Source of the DNA: an uncultured Sulfitobacter sp.
Lineage (GTDB): Bacteria; Pseudomonadota; Alphaproteobacteria; Rhodobacterales; Rhodobacteraceae
Direction: 5' to 3'
NCBI GenBank assembly: GCA_947501805.1
Contig: CANMXJ010000003.1
Span: 248,001-312,000 of the forward strand
Length of the DNA stretch: 64,000 nucleotides
The notes under the pieces are model-generated. The model was given only the letters and a program-made list of their open reading frames with translations, was not told the DNA's origin and made no database searches. This document shows, one piece after another, positions 16,202 through 25,131 of this stretch. Both the position numbers and the translations under genes were made by a program. Position 1 is the stretch's first letter; each line of letters begins with the position of its first letter.

Positions 16202-16800
16202 TGACAGTTTCACACCGCTACAAAAGTTTCGACGGGGCAGCAAACCCTGCCAATGTTGGCTCCCAACAAAGAGAAGATGACATTGAAGATGCCAAATTGA
16301 CAGCATTTGAAGGTGGATATCAAGCGGGATGGGAAGATGCGATCAAGGCGCAGGGTGACAATAACGATAGGCTGACAGCCGACTTTGTGCAGAACTTTGA
16401 AGATATCTCGTTCACCTACCACGAGGCCTATGCCAAGCTAAGCGAAAGCATGAAGCCGATCCTGTCCCAATTGATTACAAAACTGCTACCCGAAGTCGCA
16501 CAGAAAAGCCTTGGTCCGCAAATACTTGATCAAATGACTGCTTTGATGGAATTGGAAAGCGGAGCAAAAATCGAAATTGCTGTTGCGCCGGACAAGCTTG
16601 ACGTTGTCGAACAGTTGTTGATCGGCAAGGTATCCGTTCCTTTCAAAGTAACCGCAGAATCTGCCCTTACGGGCGGGCAAGTCTATCTACGCGCGGGCCA
16701 ATCAGAGAGAGAAATCAATCTCGATGCAGTGCTCGACGGTGTGAGCGCTGCCATCGAAGCATTTTTCCACACGACAGAAACGGAGAACGACAATGGATGA
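16201..16800 (+). CDS. fliH: Flagellar export regulator FliH (divergent)
   Basis: This 199-residue protein begins MTVSHRYKSFDGAANP and has a helical middle (FEGGYQAGWEDAIKAQGDNN) and a C-terminal part like FliH/SctL stators (ALTGGQVYLRAGQSEREINL, then DAVLDGVSAAIEAF). FliH binds FliI and links it to the C ring. Sequence conservation in this family is low, so position between fliF and fliN carries weight. Its ATG overlaps the fliF stop by one base and its 3' end overlaps fliN by eight. Confidence 0.75.
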   Translation: MTVSHRYKSFDGAANPANVGSQQREDDIEDAKLTAFEGGYQAGWEDAIKAQGDNNDRLTADFVQNFEDISFTYHEAYAKLSESMKPILSQLITKLLPEVAQKSLGPQILDQMTALMELESGAKIEIAVAPDKLDVVEQLLIGKVSVPFKVTAESALTGGQVYLRAGQSEREINLDAVLDGVSAAIEAFFHTTETENDNG

Positions 16801-17086
16801 TAATGCCCTGTCTAGTGGACCTGCGGCCGACCCCAGCAACCCCTTTACGGCCGTTCCGATTGAAGTCAGCGTGTGTGTTGGAAAGGCGCGACCTTTGATC
16901 CGTGAGTTAGTTTCACTTGGGGAAAATGCTCTGCTGACACTGGATACCCGTGTGGATGATCCGGTAGAACTCTACGTCGGTGAACGGCTGATTGCACGCG
17001 GTATGCTGGAAGAAAAAGAAGGAGATACAACGGGCCAATTGGTTGTACGCTTAACTGAAATCCTGCAGCTGCAGTCTGACCTGTGA
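16793..17086 (+). CDS. fliN: Flagellar switch protein FliN
   Basis: The product is 97 residues, essentially one SpoA/FliN domain: VPIEVSVCVGKARPLIRELV, LVSLGENALLTLDTRVDDPV, ELYVGERLIARGMLEEKEGD, then VVRLTEIL. FliN forms the lower part of the C ring and takes part in switching and export. It overlaps fliH by eight bases at the start and fliP by four at the end. FliM and FliG are not in this window. Confidence 0.93.
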   Translation: MDDNALSSGPAADPSNPFTAVPIEVSVCVGKARPLIRELVSLGENALLTLDTRVDDPVELYVGERLIARGMLEEKEGDTTGQLVVRLTEILQLQSDL

Positions 17087-17826
17087 GGAAGTCCGGCTCA
17101 CAACCAATATTCATACTTCTGGCGGTCTTGTTTGCTGTTGCACCGGTTGGCGCAGCAGCACAAGAGTTCTCGGTGTCGCTTGGCGATGATGGATCGCTGT
17201 CCGCACGTACGATACAGTTGTTTGCGCTTGTCACCGTCCTCAGTCTTGCACCGGGATTGGCAATCATGATCACGTGTTTTCCGTTTATTGTGACAGTGCT
17301 CTCCATTCTGCGCCAAGCAATCGGACTACAACAGTCACCACCAAATATGTTGATTGTCAGTCTTGCCCTATTCTTGACCTACTTTGTGATGGAACCTGTT
17401 TTCACGGCCGCTTGGCAAAATGGCATTGCTCCTCTTACCAACGAAGAAATTGACGCAGAGACAGCATTCATTCGTACACTGGATCCGTTTCGCTCTTTCA
17501 TGGCAGCGCGTCTCGATCCCGAGACGTTTTTTGCGATGGCAGAGCTGAGACCCGATACAATTGACGCAGAACCCGTCCCTGACGCGCCACTCTCAGTGCT
17601 CATTCCCAGCTTTTTATTGTCAGAAATCTCCCGCGCATTTCAGGTTGGTTTTCTGATATTTCTACCTTTTTTGATCATTGATTTGGTTGTTGCTGCAATA
17701 TTGATGTCAATGGGGATGATGATGGTGCCACCTGCTATTGTATCACTCCCTTTTAAGCTGGCTTTCTTTGTTGTTGCCGATGGTTGGAGCTTAATTGCAG
17801 CTAGCCTTGTGCGTAGTTATTTCTAA
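17083..17826 (+). CDS. fliP: Flagellar export gate protein FliP
   Basis: The 247-residue protein has a signal peptide (FILLAVLFAVAPVGAAAQ), as FliP is known to have. FliP signatures follow: ALVTVLSLAPGLAIMITCFP, SILRQAIGLQQSPPNMLIVS, and near the end FLIIDLVVAAILMSMGMMMV with PPAIVSLPFKLAFFV. FliP forms the core pentamer of the export gate. It begins with GTG overlapping the fliN stop (GTGA). The next gene, flippase-like, is separated by about 110 bases. Confidence 0.95.
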   Translation: MRKSGSQPIFILLAVLFAVAPVGAAAQEFSVSLGDDGSLSARTIQLFALVTVLSLAPGLAIMITCFPFIVTVLSILRQAIGLQQSPPNMLIVSLALFLTYFVMEPVFTAAWQNGIAPLTNEEIDAETAFIRTLDPFRSFMAARLDPETFFAMAELRPDTIDAEPVPDAPLSVLIPSFLLSEISRAFQVGFLIFLPFLIIDLVVAAILMSMGMMMVPPAIVSLPFKLAFFVVADGWSLIAASLVRSYF

Positions 17827-17937
17827 CCTTTTGATAGTTGCCTTGAGCTAAATCTGCGCCATTTTGGTACTGCTTGTTCACTCTGGTCAAACAAGTCTTC
17901 GGCTATCCCTTACTTTGCAGGGAAAGGGAGGAGATCG

Positions 17938-17979
17938 ATGTTTGGCTCTCACAGTATCCGATACGGATCACCACAATGA
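17938..17979 (+). other. 13-codon leader ORF, or detached start of the flippase-like gene
   Basis: ATG at 17938 has a strong ribosome-binding site (GGGAGGAGATCG) and encodes MFGSHSIRYGSPQ. Its TGA overlaps the ATG of the following membrane protein (ATGA at 17976). Either this is a translational-coupling leader or a one-base shift has separated the true N terminus from the rest. The following ATG has no good ribosome-binding site of its own. Confidence 0.4.
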
Positions 17980-19133
17980 GCGGTTCCATCTGGGCAATGT
18001 GCCTGCTTGCAGTAGGCTGGGTAATGCTCTGGATAATCTTGCATGACTTTTCAGGATCTGTTCTTACTATTGTGTTTTGGGTTCTGGTGCTTGCTGAATG
18101 TCTGAGCGCAGCGATCTGTGCCCTAGCCACTTCCAAATGTCGGGAACCTCTTGACCTACCTGTGCAGAAAGATGTTTTTGGACGGGGATTGCTAATTTGG
18201 ATCGCTTTTTGCCTTCTTGCAATTGTGCCTTTTCAATTCCGGATACTGCCCCTATTTCAAGGGAACGCATTTGCCCTTCTGTGTCTCCTTGCGATAGTAT
18301 TGGCACTCGTCATAATTAAATTATATGCTGTCGAAATGCTTCTGTCTATCCGTCAGTGGGCGGCGGTGGGCATGCTCAAGGTTACTCTTTTCTTAGGAGG
18401 CCAGGACGCTGATGTTATTCTTTTGAGTGTTTTACTGGGCTATATATCGCTAATATTTATCGTTGCCTTTCGCTCTTTTGACAGCGAAAGAACGAAAGCC
18501 TGTTATCGGATTCAAATACAGGGGCAAAGTGGAATATTCTATCGATATGCGGACCTCTTTGTGCTTCCTTTTCTATTGGAAGGTGATGAGGCGTTAATCT
18601 ATCTCTTTGCTCGCTGCATGAGTTTGATTGTGACTTTGGTATTGTCTTATATTGCGCATAATGCCTCCCCTTCGTTAAGGAACGCGGTTGTGCAACATGA
18701 TGTTACTCAATTTGCCAGAATGGCAGCACGCCTGAATTTGGGGTTTTTGCTAATCGGTGGTTCTCTTTGTATCGCGATACTAACCGCGGGGCCTTATCTT
18801 CGCCCGGATATTCCACATCTCGAGGCTGATCTCGTGATAACTTTGAAGTGGTTGTTGTTGGGGGTGGCGGCGTCTGTGTCGTTTGGAGCAGTGGAGAAAC
18901 TGCTCGAGGTATCTGGTCAGAGAAAAGCTGCATTGCTTTTTGATGTCGGTGCGATCCTGCTGTTCGGGGTTCTTGTATTGCCAAATGCGCAACCTTCGGC
19001 GCTCTTTATCGCTCAGTGTTTTTCCTTCGTAAAATGGATCCATTCTGCTGCAGGCGCTATTTATCTGATTCTTCATAAAGGGGTTTGGCCGGGTCCGACT
19101 GCACTTCTCCTGCGCGAAATCCGGTTGTTTTGA
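17976..19133 (+). CDS. Polytopic membrane protein, polysaccharide flippase-like
   Basis: The 385-residue product is mostly membrane helices. The second half (GIFYRYADLFVLPFLLEGDE, then a long helix LIVTLVLSYIAHNASPSL; later VEKLLEVSGQRKAALLFDVG) resembles Wzx-type lipid-linked sugar flippases. It sits between fliP and the convergent flgI, an unusual place for such a gene. A role in glycan export or filament glycosylation is only a guess. An in-frame TTG at 17874 would add 34 residues, but ATG at 17976 follows a short leader ORF by overlap. Family assignment is tentative. Confidence 0.55.
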   Translation: MSGSIWAMCLLAVGWVMLWIILHDFSGSVLTIVFWVLVLAECLSAAICALATSKCREPLDLPVQKDVFGRGLLIWIAFCLLAIVPFQFRILPLFQGNAFALLCLLAIVLALVIIKLYAVEMLLSIRQWAAVGMLKVTLFLGGQDADVILLSVLLGYISLIFIVAFRSFDSERTKACYRIQIQGQSGIFYRYADLFVLPFLLEGDEALIYLFARCMSLIVTLVLSYIAHNASPSLRNAVVQHDVTQFARMAARLNLGFLLIGGSLCIAILTAGPYLRPDIPHLEADLVITLKWLLLGVAASVSFGAVEKLLEVSGQRKAALLFDVGAILLFGVLVLPNAQPSALFIAQCFSFVKWIHSAAGAIYLILHKGVWPGPTALLLREIRLF

Positions 19134-19140
19134 TGGACGG

Positions 19141-20244
19141 TCAACGCACAACAAACTCTGCATGAAGTGCACCTGCAGCTTTGATGCTTTTGAGAATGTC
19201 GATCATATCACGCGGTGCGACGCCGAGGGCATTCAGTCCGGCGATAACTTCAGACAGTGAAGTTCCGGGTTTCACCTCGGCAAGCGAAATGCCGGGTTCT
19301 TCCTCGATTGCTGCATTGGTCCTGGGCACGATAACGGTAGCACCGTCCGTAAAGGGATTGGGCTGTACGACAAGAGGTTGCTCCTGAATTCGCAATGTCA
19401 GGTTTCCTTGACTGACTGCAACGCGCGAGATGCGCACGTCTTCGCCCATAACGATTGTCCCAGAGCGTTGATCGACAACAACTCGTGCTTTTCGCTCCGG
19501 TTCAACTTCTATATTTTCGATCCGGCCAAGTGCGTGCGCGACGGATCTCATACCCATGCCGGGGACATCCAATTGAACCGTACCGCTGTCCAGCATGAGA
19601 GCGACCCGTTTTCCAAAGTTCTGGTTGATAGCCTGTTCAATGCGACCTGCGGTGGTAAAGTCTGCTTCTCGCAATGCTAATCGCAAATCATCCAGGGTTG
19701 CCAGCTGAAACGCAATTTCCCGCTCGACCCGTGCACCTGACGGGATAGAGCCAGCTGTTGGTACGCCTTGTGTCACTTGTCCTGCATCGCCTTCAGCAAC
19801 CGCGCCGCCGGCGATGATCGTCCCCTGTGCAACAGCATATATTTCACCATCTGCTGCATTCATTGGCGTCATGATTAAAGTGCCGCCCATCAAACTTTTA
19901 GCATCACCGATAGCGGAAACCGTTACATCAATTTGTCCTCCAGATCTTGCGAATGGGGGTAATGTTGCCGTCACCAAAACGGCTGCAACATTCTTGGGTC
20001 GAAACTGTTCTCCCGTCACATTTACGCCAAGCCGTTCAAGAATGTTAGTCATGATATCTTCGGTAAATGGCGCGTTGCGTAACCCGTCGCCACTGCCATC
20101 CAGTCCAACAACCAAGCCATAGCCGACTAGATCGTTGCCACGAACGCCATCAAAGTCTACCAGATCCTTAATCCGAACGGGATTCGCAATTGCAAGATTT
20201 GCAGTTGAGATTACAATGAGAATAAGTGTCCAAAGCCGTATCAT
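19141..20244 (-). CDS. flgI: Flagellar P-ring protein FlgI
   Basis: This 367-residue protein has a signal peptide (MIRLWTLILIVISTANLAIA) and FlgI motifs throughout: RIKDLVDFDGVRGNDLVGYG, VVGLDGSGDGLRNAPFT, SAIGDAKSLMGGTLIMTPMN, and at the end VIAGLNALGVAPRDMIDILK with SIKAAGALHAEFVVR. FlgI forms the periplasmic P ring with help from FlgA (3206-3625). It is last in the flgE-flgK-flgL-flgI operon and overlaps flgL by four bases. Confidence 0.97.
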   Translation of the reverse strand: MIRLWTLILIVISTANLAIANPVRIKDLVDFDGVRGNDLVGYGLVVGLDGSGDGLRNAPFTEDIMTNILERLGVNVTGEQFRPKNVAAVLVTATLPPFARSGGQIDVTVSAIGDAKSLMGGTLIMTPMNAADGEIYAVAQGTIIAGGAVAEGDAGQVTQGVPTAGSIPSGARVEREIAFQLATLDDLRLALREADFTTAGRIEQAINQNFGKRVALMLDSGTVQLDVPGMGMRSVAHALGRIENIEVEPERKARVVVDQRSGTIVMGEDVRISRVAVSQGNLTLRIQEQPLVVQPNPFTDGATVIVPRTNAAIEEEPGISLAEVKPGTSLSEVIAGLNALGVAPRDMIDILKSIKAAGALHAEFVVR

Positions 20245-21239
20245 AAGAAGTTCACCAACGACAGTTGGGACATGCGCACGGTGAGTGAATAAAGACTTTG
20301 TAGTTGAAACTGCGCCTCTTCCAATTTCGTTGCGGCTTCGTAGGGATCAATCTCAAGCAGGGCGATCTTAGCGAATTCCAAGCTCGTTTCTTCAGCAGCA
20401 TTACGGGTGGTTATTTTTTCAATACGACCTTCAACAAAGCCGACGTCAGCCTGTAATCCGATGAGGTTGTTCTGTTGTGCCATCAATGCCCGTCCGCTTT
20501 TGTCAAAGAGTTCAGCGCGACTTTCAGCGTCAAATGCAAATCTGGGATCATCTGCCAATGCGGCGACTGCTGTCAGACGTAGTGCTTCGCGCAATCGCGG
20601 ATCGACTGCACGTACGTCCAAAGCAACCTTATCTGTCTCTGTTAGATTGAAGGGTGTGATAGATTCTGTAGACCCCTGATAGAGTATGGTAGAAAATCCC
20701 GCAGGGTCGTCGAACCAAGCTCTTGTAACAGTGAGTAGGTCATCAGGAGTTGTTGCGCCGACCGCTGCAGCGCGGATGGCCGTCAACATCGTTTCTGTAT
20801 CGGCAAGTGGGCGCGCGTTAGTAGCTGATCCTGAAAATGGATAACGGCCCGCTACGGAAGTATTCACTGTGGCTACCATCGCATCAAGGACTGTTCGCGC
20901 CTCTAATGCAGTGTCAGTGACAGATTGACCGCCATTGCCAGAGATTTGCAGGCTTAACGAGAGAGATGATGCATATTCTTCAACTCTGCCAAGCGCGGTT
21001 TGCAAGGTGCTCGTATACAGCGCCGCTTCGGATGTGGCGACATTGTAGCCTCCCAAGATGTTGCTACGCCGCTCAATCTCGGTCAAGTAGCTGTAATTCC
21101 CAGCTAACACATCTCTCACATCTGCTACCTGACCAGTGGCAAGTTCAGTGGTGAGGCGTGCGATTTCTTGTCGCAAGGATACGTTGCGCGCGCGCATCGA
21201 GTAGGATTGCGAAAGATCGCCCAAATTTGTCACTGACAT
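20241..21239 (-). CDS. flgL: Hook-filament junction protein FlgL
   Basis: The 332-residue product shares the flagellin-like N-terminal helix (LRQEIARLTTELATGQVADV) and C-terminal helix (EETSLEFAKIALLEIDPYEA, followed by ATKLEEAQFQLQSLY) of FlgL. FlgL forms the second junction layer between hook and filament. It begins two bases after flgK ends and overlaps flgI by four bases, which fits co-translation of the junction proteins. Flagellin itself is not in this window. Confidence 0.88.
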   Translation of the reverse strand: MSVTNLGDLSQSYSMRARNVSLRQEIARLTTELATGQVADVRDVLAGNYSYLTEIERRSNILGGYNVATSEAALYTSTLQTALGRVEEYASSLSLSLQISGNGGQSVTDTALEARTVLDAMVATVNTSVAGRYPFSGSATNARPLADTETMLTAIRAAAVGATTPDDLLTVTRAWFDDPAGFSTILYQGSTESITPFNLTETDKVALDVRAVDPRLREALRLTAVAALADDPRFAFDAESRAELFDKSGRALMAQQNNLIGLQADVGFVEGRIEKITTRNAAEETSLEFAKIALLEIDPYEAATKLEEAQFQLQSLYSLTVRMSQLSLVNFL

Positions 21240-21241
21240 TC

Positions 21242-22696
21242 TTACAGCCTCAATATCGTTTGCATCATTTCATCCACTGCCTCGATTACGCGCGCGTTCG
21301 CCGCATAGGCCTGTTCGATCGTCAAAAGGCGTTGAATTTCTTCATCGGTATCCACACCGTCTGCCAACTGCCGCTCTGTCAGTTCGCTGAGACGCACGGC
21401 AGCAAAACTCAGTTCTTGTTCGGAAACGGACCGGTTTGTTCCAATGATTGATGTAGCCGTGGAAAGCACGCTGGATGCGGTGAGTGCCCCGCTACCGAAA
21501 CCACCACTTGCTGGTATACGTGCATCGTTTAGCGCTGCGCTGAGGCTTTGCAAAAAGGTGGCACTTCCCGCCGGACCTGCGATTGGTGCATTCAGCCCGT
21601 CCCGTAGACGCCATGTTTCGCCACCGTGGTTTGGATCGACAGCGACATTCAACGATAATCTGTTTGCCAACCCACGTTCATTGGCTGGATCAAAAGGACC
21701 ACCACTGTCTGTGATGAGGCCAGCGTCCATTGGCGATAATGTCGGGTCGACTGCAGGGTCTTGAAACCGGGTCACCAGATCGCGGGCGATGGCATCAACT
21801 TGCGCTTGCGCTTCGATCCCCAGTTCATCACGAATGGAAAACTGTGCACCTATGGAACCGCCTCTGAGGGCACCATTGTCAGCTCCGGTCCGCACAGGCG
21901 TGCCATTTATAGTGAGTCCCGAAAGTGTATTTGTATCGAGAGACATGTAAGGCGTCACTAAATTCGAACGATCAAATCCCACCGTTGCCGAAACACCGTC
22001 CAAGAGAGCAGTCCCGCTTACACTATAAAGTGCGATCTGTCCGTTGTCGCGTGGTACCTCCCGCATCGGAACCATTATGCTGATATTGTCGACCAACATT
22101 TGTCGTTGATCTTGTAAAGCTGCAACATTGCCGCCTTGCACTAACGCTGCGGTGATCTGTTGATTCAGATCTGCAACTTGCTCAAGGCCCGAATTGAGTT
22201 GGTCGACTTGGCTGGCGATGGATTGATCCGCATTTGTGCGTGCCTTTTGAATGCCACTTGATGTTGAAACCAAACTACCAATCAAGTCCTGCAAAGTGGC
22301 GACAGCGGCATTCAAACGGTCCGGTGCATCAGGACGGCTACTCGCGGTAATCAAAGCGGTCTCGAATTGCGACAGGCGTGACGCGAGCGATGAGGGGTCG
22401 TTGGGCGTTCCCAACAACTGTTCAAATCGGGTAAGAAAGCCAGCCTTTTCTTGTGCATTGATCTTTTCGGCACTGGCCAATCTCTTGTCAGCGGAAATGC
22501 TGGCGTCGACAATCCGCATAATTCCGTCGATACGCACGCCTCCTGCGTCCCCGATGGAGGCGGATGACAGTGCCAGCACTCGGCGCCCGTAACCTGGTGT
22601 AAGCGCATTCGAGATGTTTGATGATACGACTTCTGCCCCCCGTCCGGCCGCACGCAAGCCGGACATTGCATTGGAAAGGGCTCCTGAAATTGTCAT
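21242..22696 (-). CDS. flgK: Hook-filament junction protein FlgK
   Basis: The 484-residue product starts MTISGALSNAMSGLRAAGRG with the axial-protein motif VVSSNISNALTPGYGRRVLA. It has a long helical and variable middle and ends with the conserved helix LLTIEQAYAANARVIEAVDE. FlgK is the first hook-associated layer. A good AAGGAGATGAAGAT ribosome-binding site precedes the ATG. It lies 42 bases downstream of flgE. Confidence 0.94.
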   Translation of the reverse strand: MTISGALSNAMSGLRAAGRGAEVVSSNISNALTPGYGRRVLALSSASIGDAGGVRIDGIMRIVDASISADKRLASAEKINAQEKAGFLTRFEQLLGTPNDPSSLASRLSQFETALITASSRPDAPDRLNAAVATLQDLIGSLVSTSSGIQKARTNADQSIASQVDQLNSGLEQVADLNQQITAALVQGGNVAALQDQRQMLVDNISIMVPMREVPRDNGQIALYSVSGTALLDGVSATVGFDRSNLVTPYMSLDTNTLSGLTINGTPVRTGADNGALRGGSIGAQFSIRDELGIEAQAQVDAIARDLVTRFQDPAVDPTLSPMDAGLITDSGGPFDPANERGLANRLSLNVAVDPNHGGETWRLRDGLNAPIAGPAGSATFLQSLSAALNDARIPASGGFGSGALTASSVLSTATSIIGTNRSVSEQELSFAAVRLSELTERQLADGVDTDEEIQRLLTIEQAYAANARVIEAVDEMMQTILRL

Positions 22697-22738
22697 ATCT
22701 TCATCTCCTTCCGAATAATTTGATTAATAGACTTTTGG

Positions 22739-24043
22739 TTAACGCTTGATGTTGGTTGTTTCCTGCAACATCTCGTCTACCGTTTGGATGACCTTCGCGT
22801 TTGAGCTATAGGCCCGCTGTGTCTGGATCATCGAGGTCAGCTCACCGGCAACATCGGTGGTAGACTCTTCCAGAGCAAAAGACAGAATATCGCCGGTCGG
22901 ACCATCACTGGCGTCCCAAAGAAAGAATGATCCACTGTCGACAGAGGGCTGGTAAGTTTGTTGATCCAATGCCACCATGCCATTCGGACTCGGGAGATCT
23001 ACCAAGGGTACCTGATAGATCACGCGTGTAATGCCGGTGTCGAAATATGCGTACACATAACCATTTGGGTCGACTTCAACATTCGTCATATTTCCAACAG
23101 GCGAACCGTCCTTGGAAATCGAGATCGGGGCGAAATTGTCTGAAAGTTGCGTCAGGCCATCCGCTTCGCCCGGACGACCAATATCTATTTCAATCGGTCC
23201 TCCATCAACGTCGACAATGAGGGTTCCCGTAACAGGGTCGTATGCGCCGCCTGTGCCAGTTGACGTCACCGAAAGTAACGTGCCGCCGGCGGTGCGACTG
23301 TCATCAAATTCAAGTGTATATTCACCGATAGAGACCGCCGGATCGACAGAATCACGCAATGTCATTGTCCAGGAGTTAGACGACCCCGTGGCAGGCACGG
23401 TTGGTGTGAAAGTGATATTGATGCTCTCTGACGTGCCAAGGTTGTCGAAATATTCGATCGAGAGTTCCGAAGCGTCACCGACTGCTCCGGCATCGGTTTG
23501 CGTAGCTGGCAGATTCACACCCAGTGTCATGTTTGTTGTCGGTTCTCCGGAAAACTGGTTCACGTTGATCTGTACCGGCTCCAACCCATCGGCGGTATCG
23601 CGGGGATAACTGGGGATCGTGCCATCGGGCAAAGCAGGCCAACCCAGCAGAACAAGGCCTGAGTTTGACCTTAGGTAACCCTCAGAATCCGTGCGAAATG
23701 ACCCTGTTGTCGTAAGGTACATCTCTGTGTCGCCATTTGCGACCTCAACCTCTGTTGATTGGGCGACCGGCAAAAACCCCCGTCCTCTTACTGCAAGATC
23801 AGTCGCGTTGCTGGTCGAAACAAGTGATCCACGCTGATCAATCAACCTTTCAGCGACTGCGCGGACACCACCTGCGGAATAGGTGCCGCCACGAGATGAA
23901 ATCACAAGAGAATGGAAATCGGTCTGAACTCTTTTGTAGCCGAAGGTAGAGGAATTCGCGATGTTGTCGGAGATTGAGGCAAGCCGCGTCGCATTTGCCT
24001 GCAGTCCCGCCACCCCTGCATTGAGCGAAGAAGAAATGGTCAT
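22739..24043 (-). CDS. flgE: Flagellar hook protein FlgE
   Basis: The product is 434 residues and begins MTISSSLNAGVAGLQANATR with LASISDNIANSSTFGYKRVQ. The central hook domains hold ATDLAVRGRGFLPVAQSTEV, and the C terminus has GELTSMIQTQRAYSSNAKVI followed by QTVDEMLQ. FlgE polymerises into the hook. It is the first gene of the flgE-flgK-flgL-flgI operon. A CtrA-like element lies 61-75 bases upstream of the start, in the 100-base gap to motB. Confidence 0.95.
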   Translation of the reverse strand: MTISSSLNAGVAGLQANATRLASISDNIANSSTFGYKRVQTDFHSLVISSRGGTYSAGGVRAVAERLIDQRGSLVSTSNATDLAVRGRGFLPVAQSTEVEVANGDTEMYLTTTGSFRTDSEGYLRSNSGLVLLGWPALPDGTIPSYPRDTADGLEPVQINVNQFSGEPTTNMTLGVNLPATQTDAGAVGDASELSIEYFDNLGTSESINITFTPTVPATGSSNSWTMTLRDSVDPAVSIGEYTLEFDDSRTAGGTLLSVTSTGTGGAYDPVTGTLIVDVDGGPIEIDIGRPGEADGLTQLSDNFAPISISKDGSPVGNMTNVEVDPNGYVYAYFDTGITRVIYQVPLVDLPSPNGMVALDQQTYQPSVDSGSFFLWDASDGPTGDILSFALEESTTDVAGELTSMIQTQRAYSSNAKVIQTVDEMLQETTNIKR

Positions 24044-24103
24044 AGGTTGGATACGCCTTTTTACTCTATCAAATTGCTTGATCCAACAGTTAGACGACCG
24101 ACC

Positions 24104-24118
24104 TTAATGCTGCCCTAA
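24104..24118. promoter_or_regulatory. CtrA-like site upstream of flgE
   Basis: TTAA, seven bases, CTAA: one mismatch from TTAA-N7-TTAA. It sits between motB and flgE, about 60 bases upstream of the flgE start, a normal activator distance. Binding is inferred. Confidence 0.5.
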
Positions 24119-24143
24119 CAGATAAAATGCGTCCTATATCCGC

Positions 24144-24989
24144 CTAGTTTCGGGAGATATCGCGCAGCAATATTACCTCTATCCGGTTGTTGCGCGTCGC
24201 CATTCTGTCTTGCAACAAAGGCTTGCGGTCGGCATGGCCTGTCACACGCTTGATGCGGTCGGCTGGAACATCGGCTTCTTCCAATAGTTTGCGCATGCTT
24301 GTGGAACGAGCGGCTGATAGATTCCAAACGGGGTTGTTTGCCCAAACAATCGGGTTTGATGCAACATACCCGCCAATTGCGATTCCGTTTGTAACCGCTT
24401 TCGTTGTTGATGCGATGATATCCGCCAGATCGCGTAGCAATTGTGTCGGTTGGTCAGAGTTCGGCTCGAACAACGGGATGTCGTCCAGTTCGAACAACTC
24501 AATGACAAGACCCTCATCGGTGATCCGCGTCACAACGTGACGCATGGCATTCTCCATCACCATTGATTCACCACCGCGGCCGGTCAGCATATCGTCAACA
24601 GCCTTGAGTGCTTCGGCTTCACCATCTTGTTCGCTGACATCGGTCCCGGTATCACCGCGGGCGTTTTCCTCATTTGACGCGCGTGATTCCGTCCCGCCAA
24701 TTCCGTTTTTCGGCAAGTTTTCTTCCGAGAATATACTGTCACCTCCAAAGGCACCTGTCCCGCCACCCGACACGCGATTGATCGGGATCGTTGGCGAAAA
24801 GTAATCAGCGATACCTTTGCGTTGTTGTTCAGTTGTTGCGTTCAGCAGCCACATTAGCATGAAAAAGGCCATCATTGCGGTTACAAAGTCCGCATAAGCG
24901 ACTTTCCAGGCACCACCATGATGCCCGCCACCTTTGACAATCTTTTTCTTTTTAATGATGACTGGCGCTACATTCGCTTGCGCACCCAT
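24144..24989 (-). CDS. motB: Flagellar motor stator protein MotB
   Basis: The 281-residue protein has a basic cytoplasmic start (VIIKKKKIVKGGGHHGGAW), one membrane helix with the proton-binding Asp at residue 34 (AYADFVTAMMAFFMLMWLLN), and a periplasmic OmpA-like peptidoglycan-binding domain (NLSAARSTSMRKLLEEADVP, then RIKRVTGHADRKPL). I chose ATG at 24989, with GAGG eight bases upstream, over GTG at 24998. Its partner motA is at 12007. The gene precedes flgE and is divergent from an MFS gene. Confidence 0.93.
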   Translation of the reverse strand: MGAQANVAPVIIKKKKIVKGGGHHGGAWKVAYADFVTAMMAFFMLMWLLNATTEQQRKGIADYFSPTIPINRVSGGGTGAFGGDSIFSEENLPKNGIGGTESRASNEENARGDTGTDVSEQDGEAEALKAVDDMLTGRGGESMVMENAMRHVVTRITDEGLVIELFELDDIPLFEPNSDQPTQLLRDLADIIASTTKAVTNGIAIGGYVASNPIVWANNPVWNLSAARSTSMRKLLEEADVPADRIKRVTGHADRKPLLQDRMATRNNRIEVILLRDISRN

Positions 24990-25035
24990 TTCCACCACCT
25001 CTATTCACCCAAGGTCAGAATTAGCAGAGTAGGTT

Positions 25036-25050
25036 CTAAGACCAACTTAA
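25036..25050. promoter_or_regulatory. CtrA-like site upstream of motB
   Basis: CTAA, seven bases, TTAA: one mismatch from TTAA-N7-TTAA. It lies 47 bases upstream of the motB start and 82 bases from the divergent MFS gene. It is the fourth such element in the flagellar cluster. Binding is inferred. Confidence 0.5.
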
Positions 25051-25131
25051 CAGTTTCAATTGCATGTATTTCCTGTTCCAGCTGGCGCAGGACAGTGGAT
25101 TGATACCTGATACATCCGGAAAGGGGCGGCA

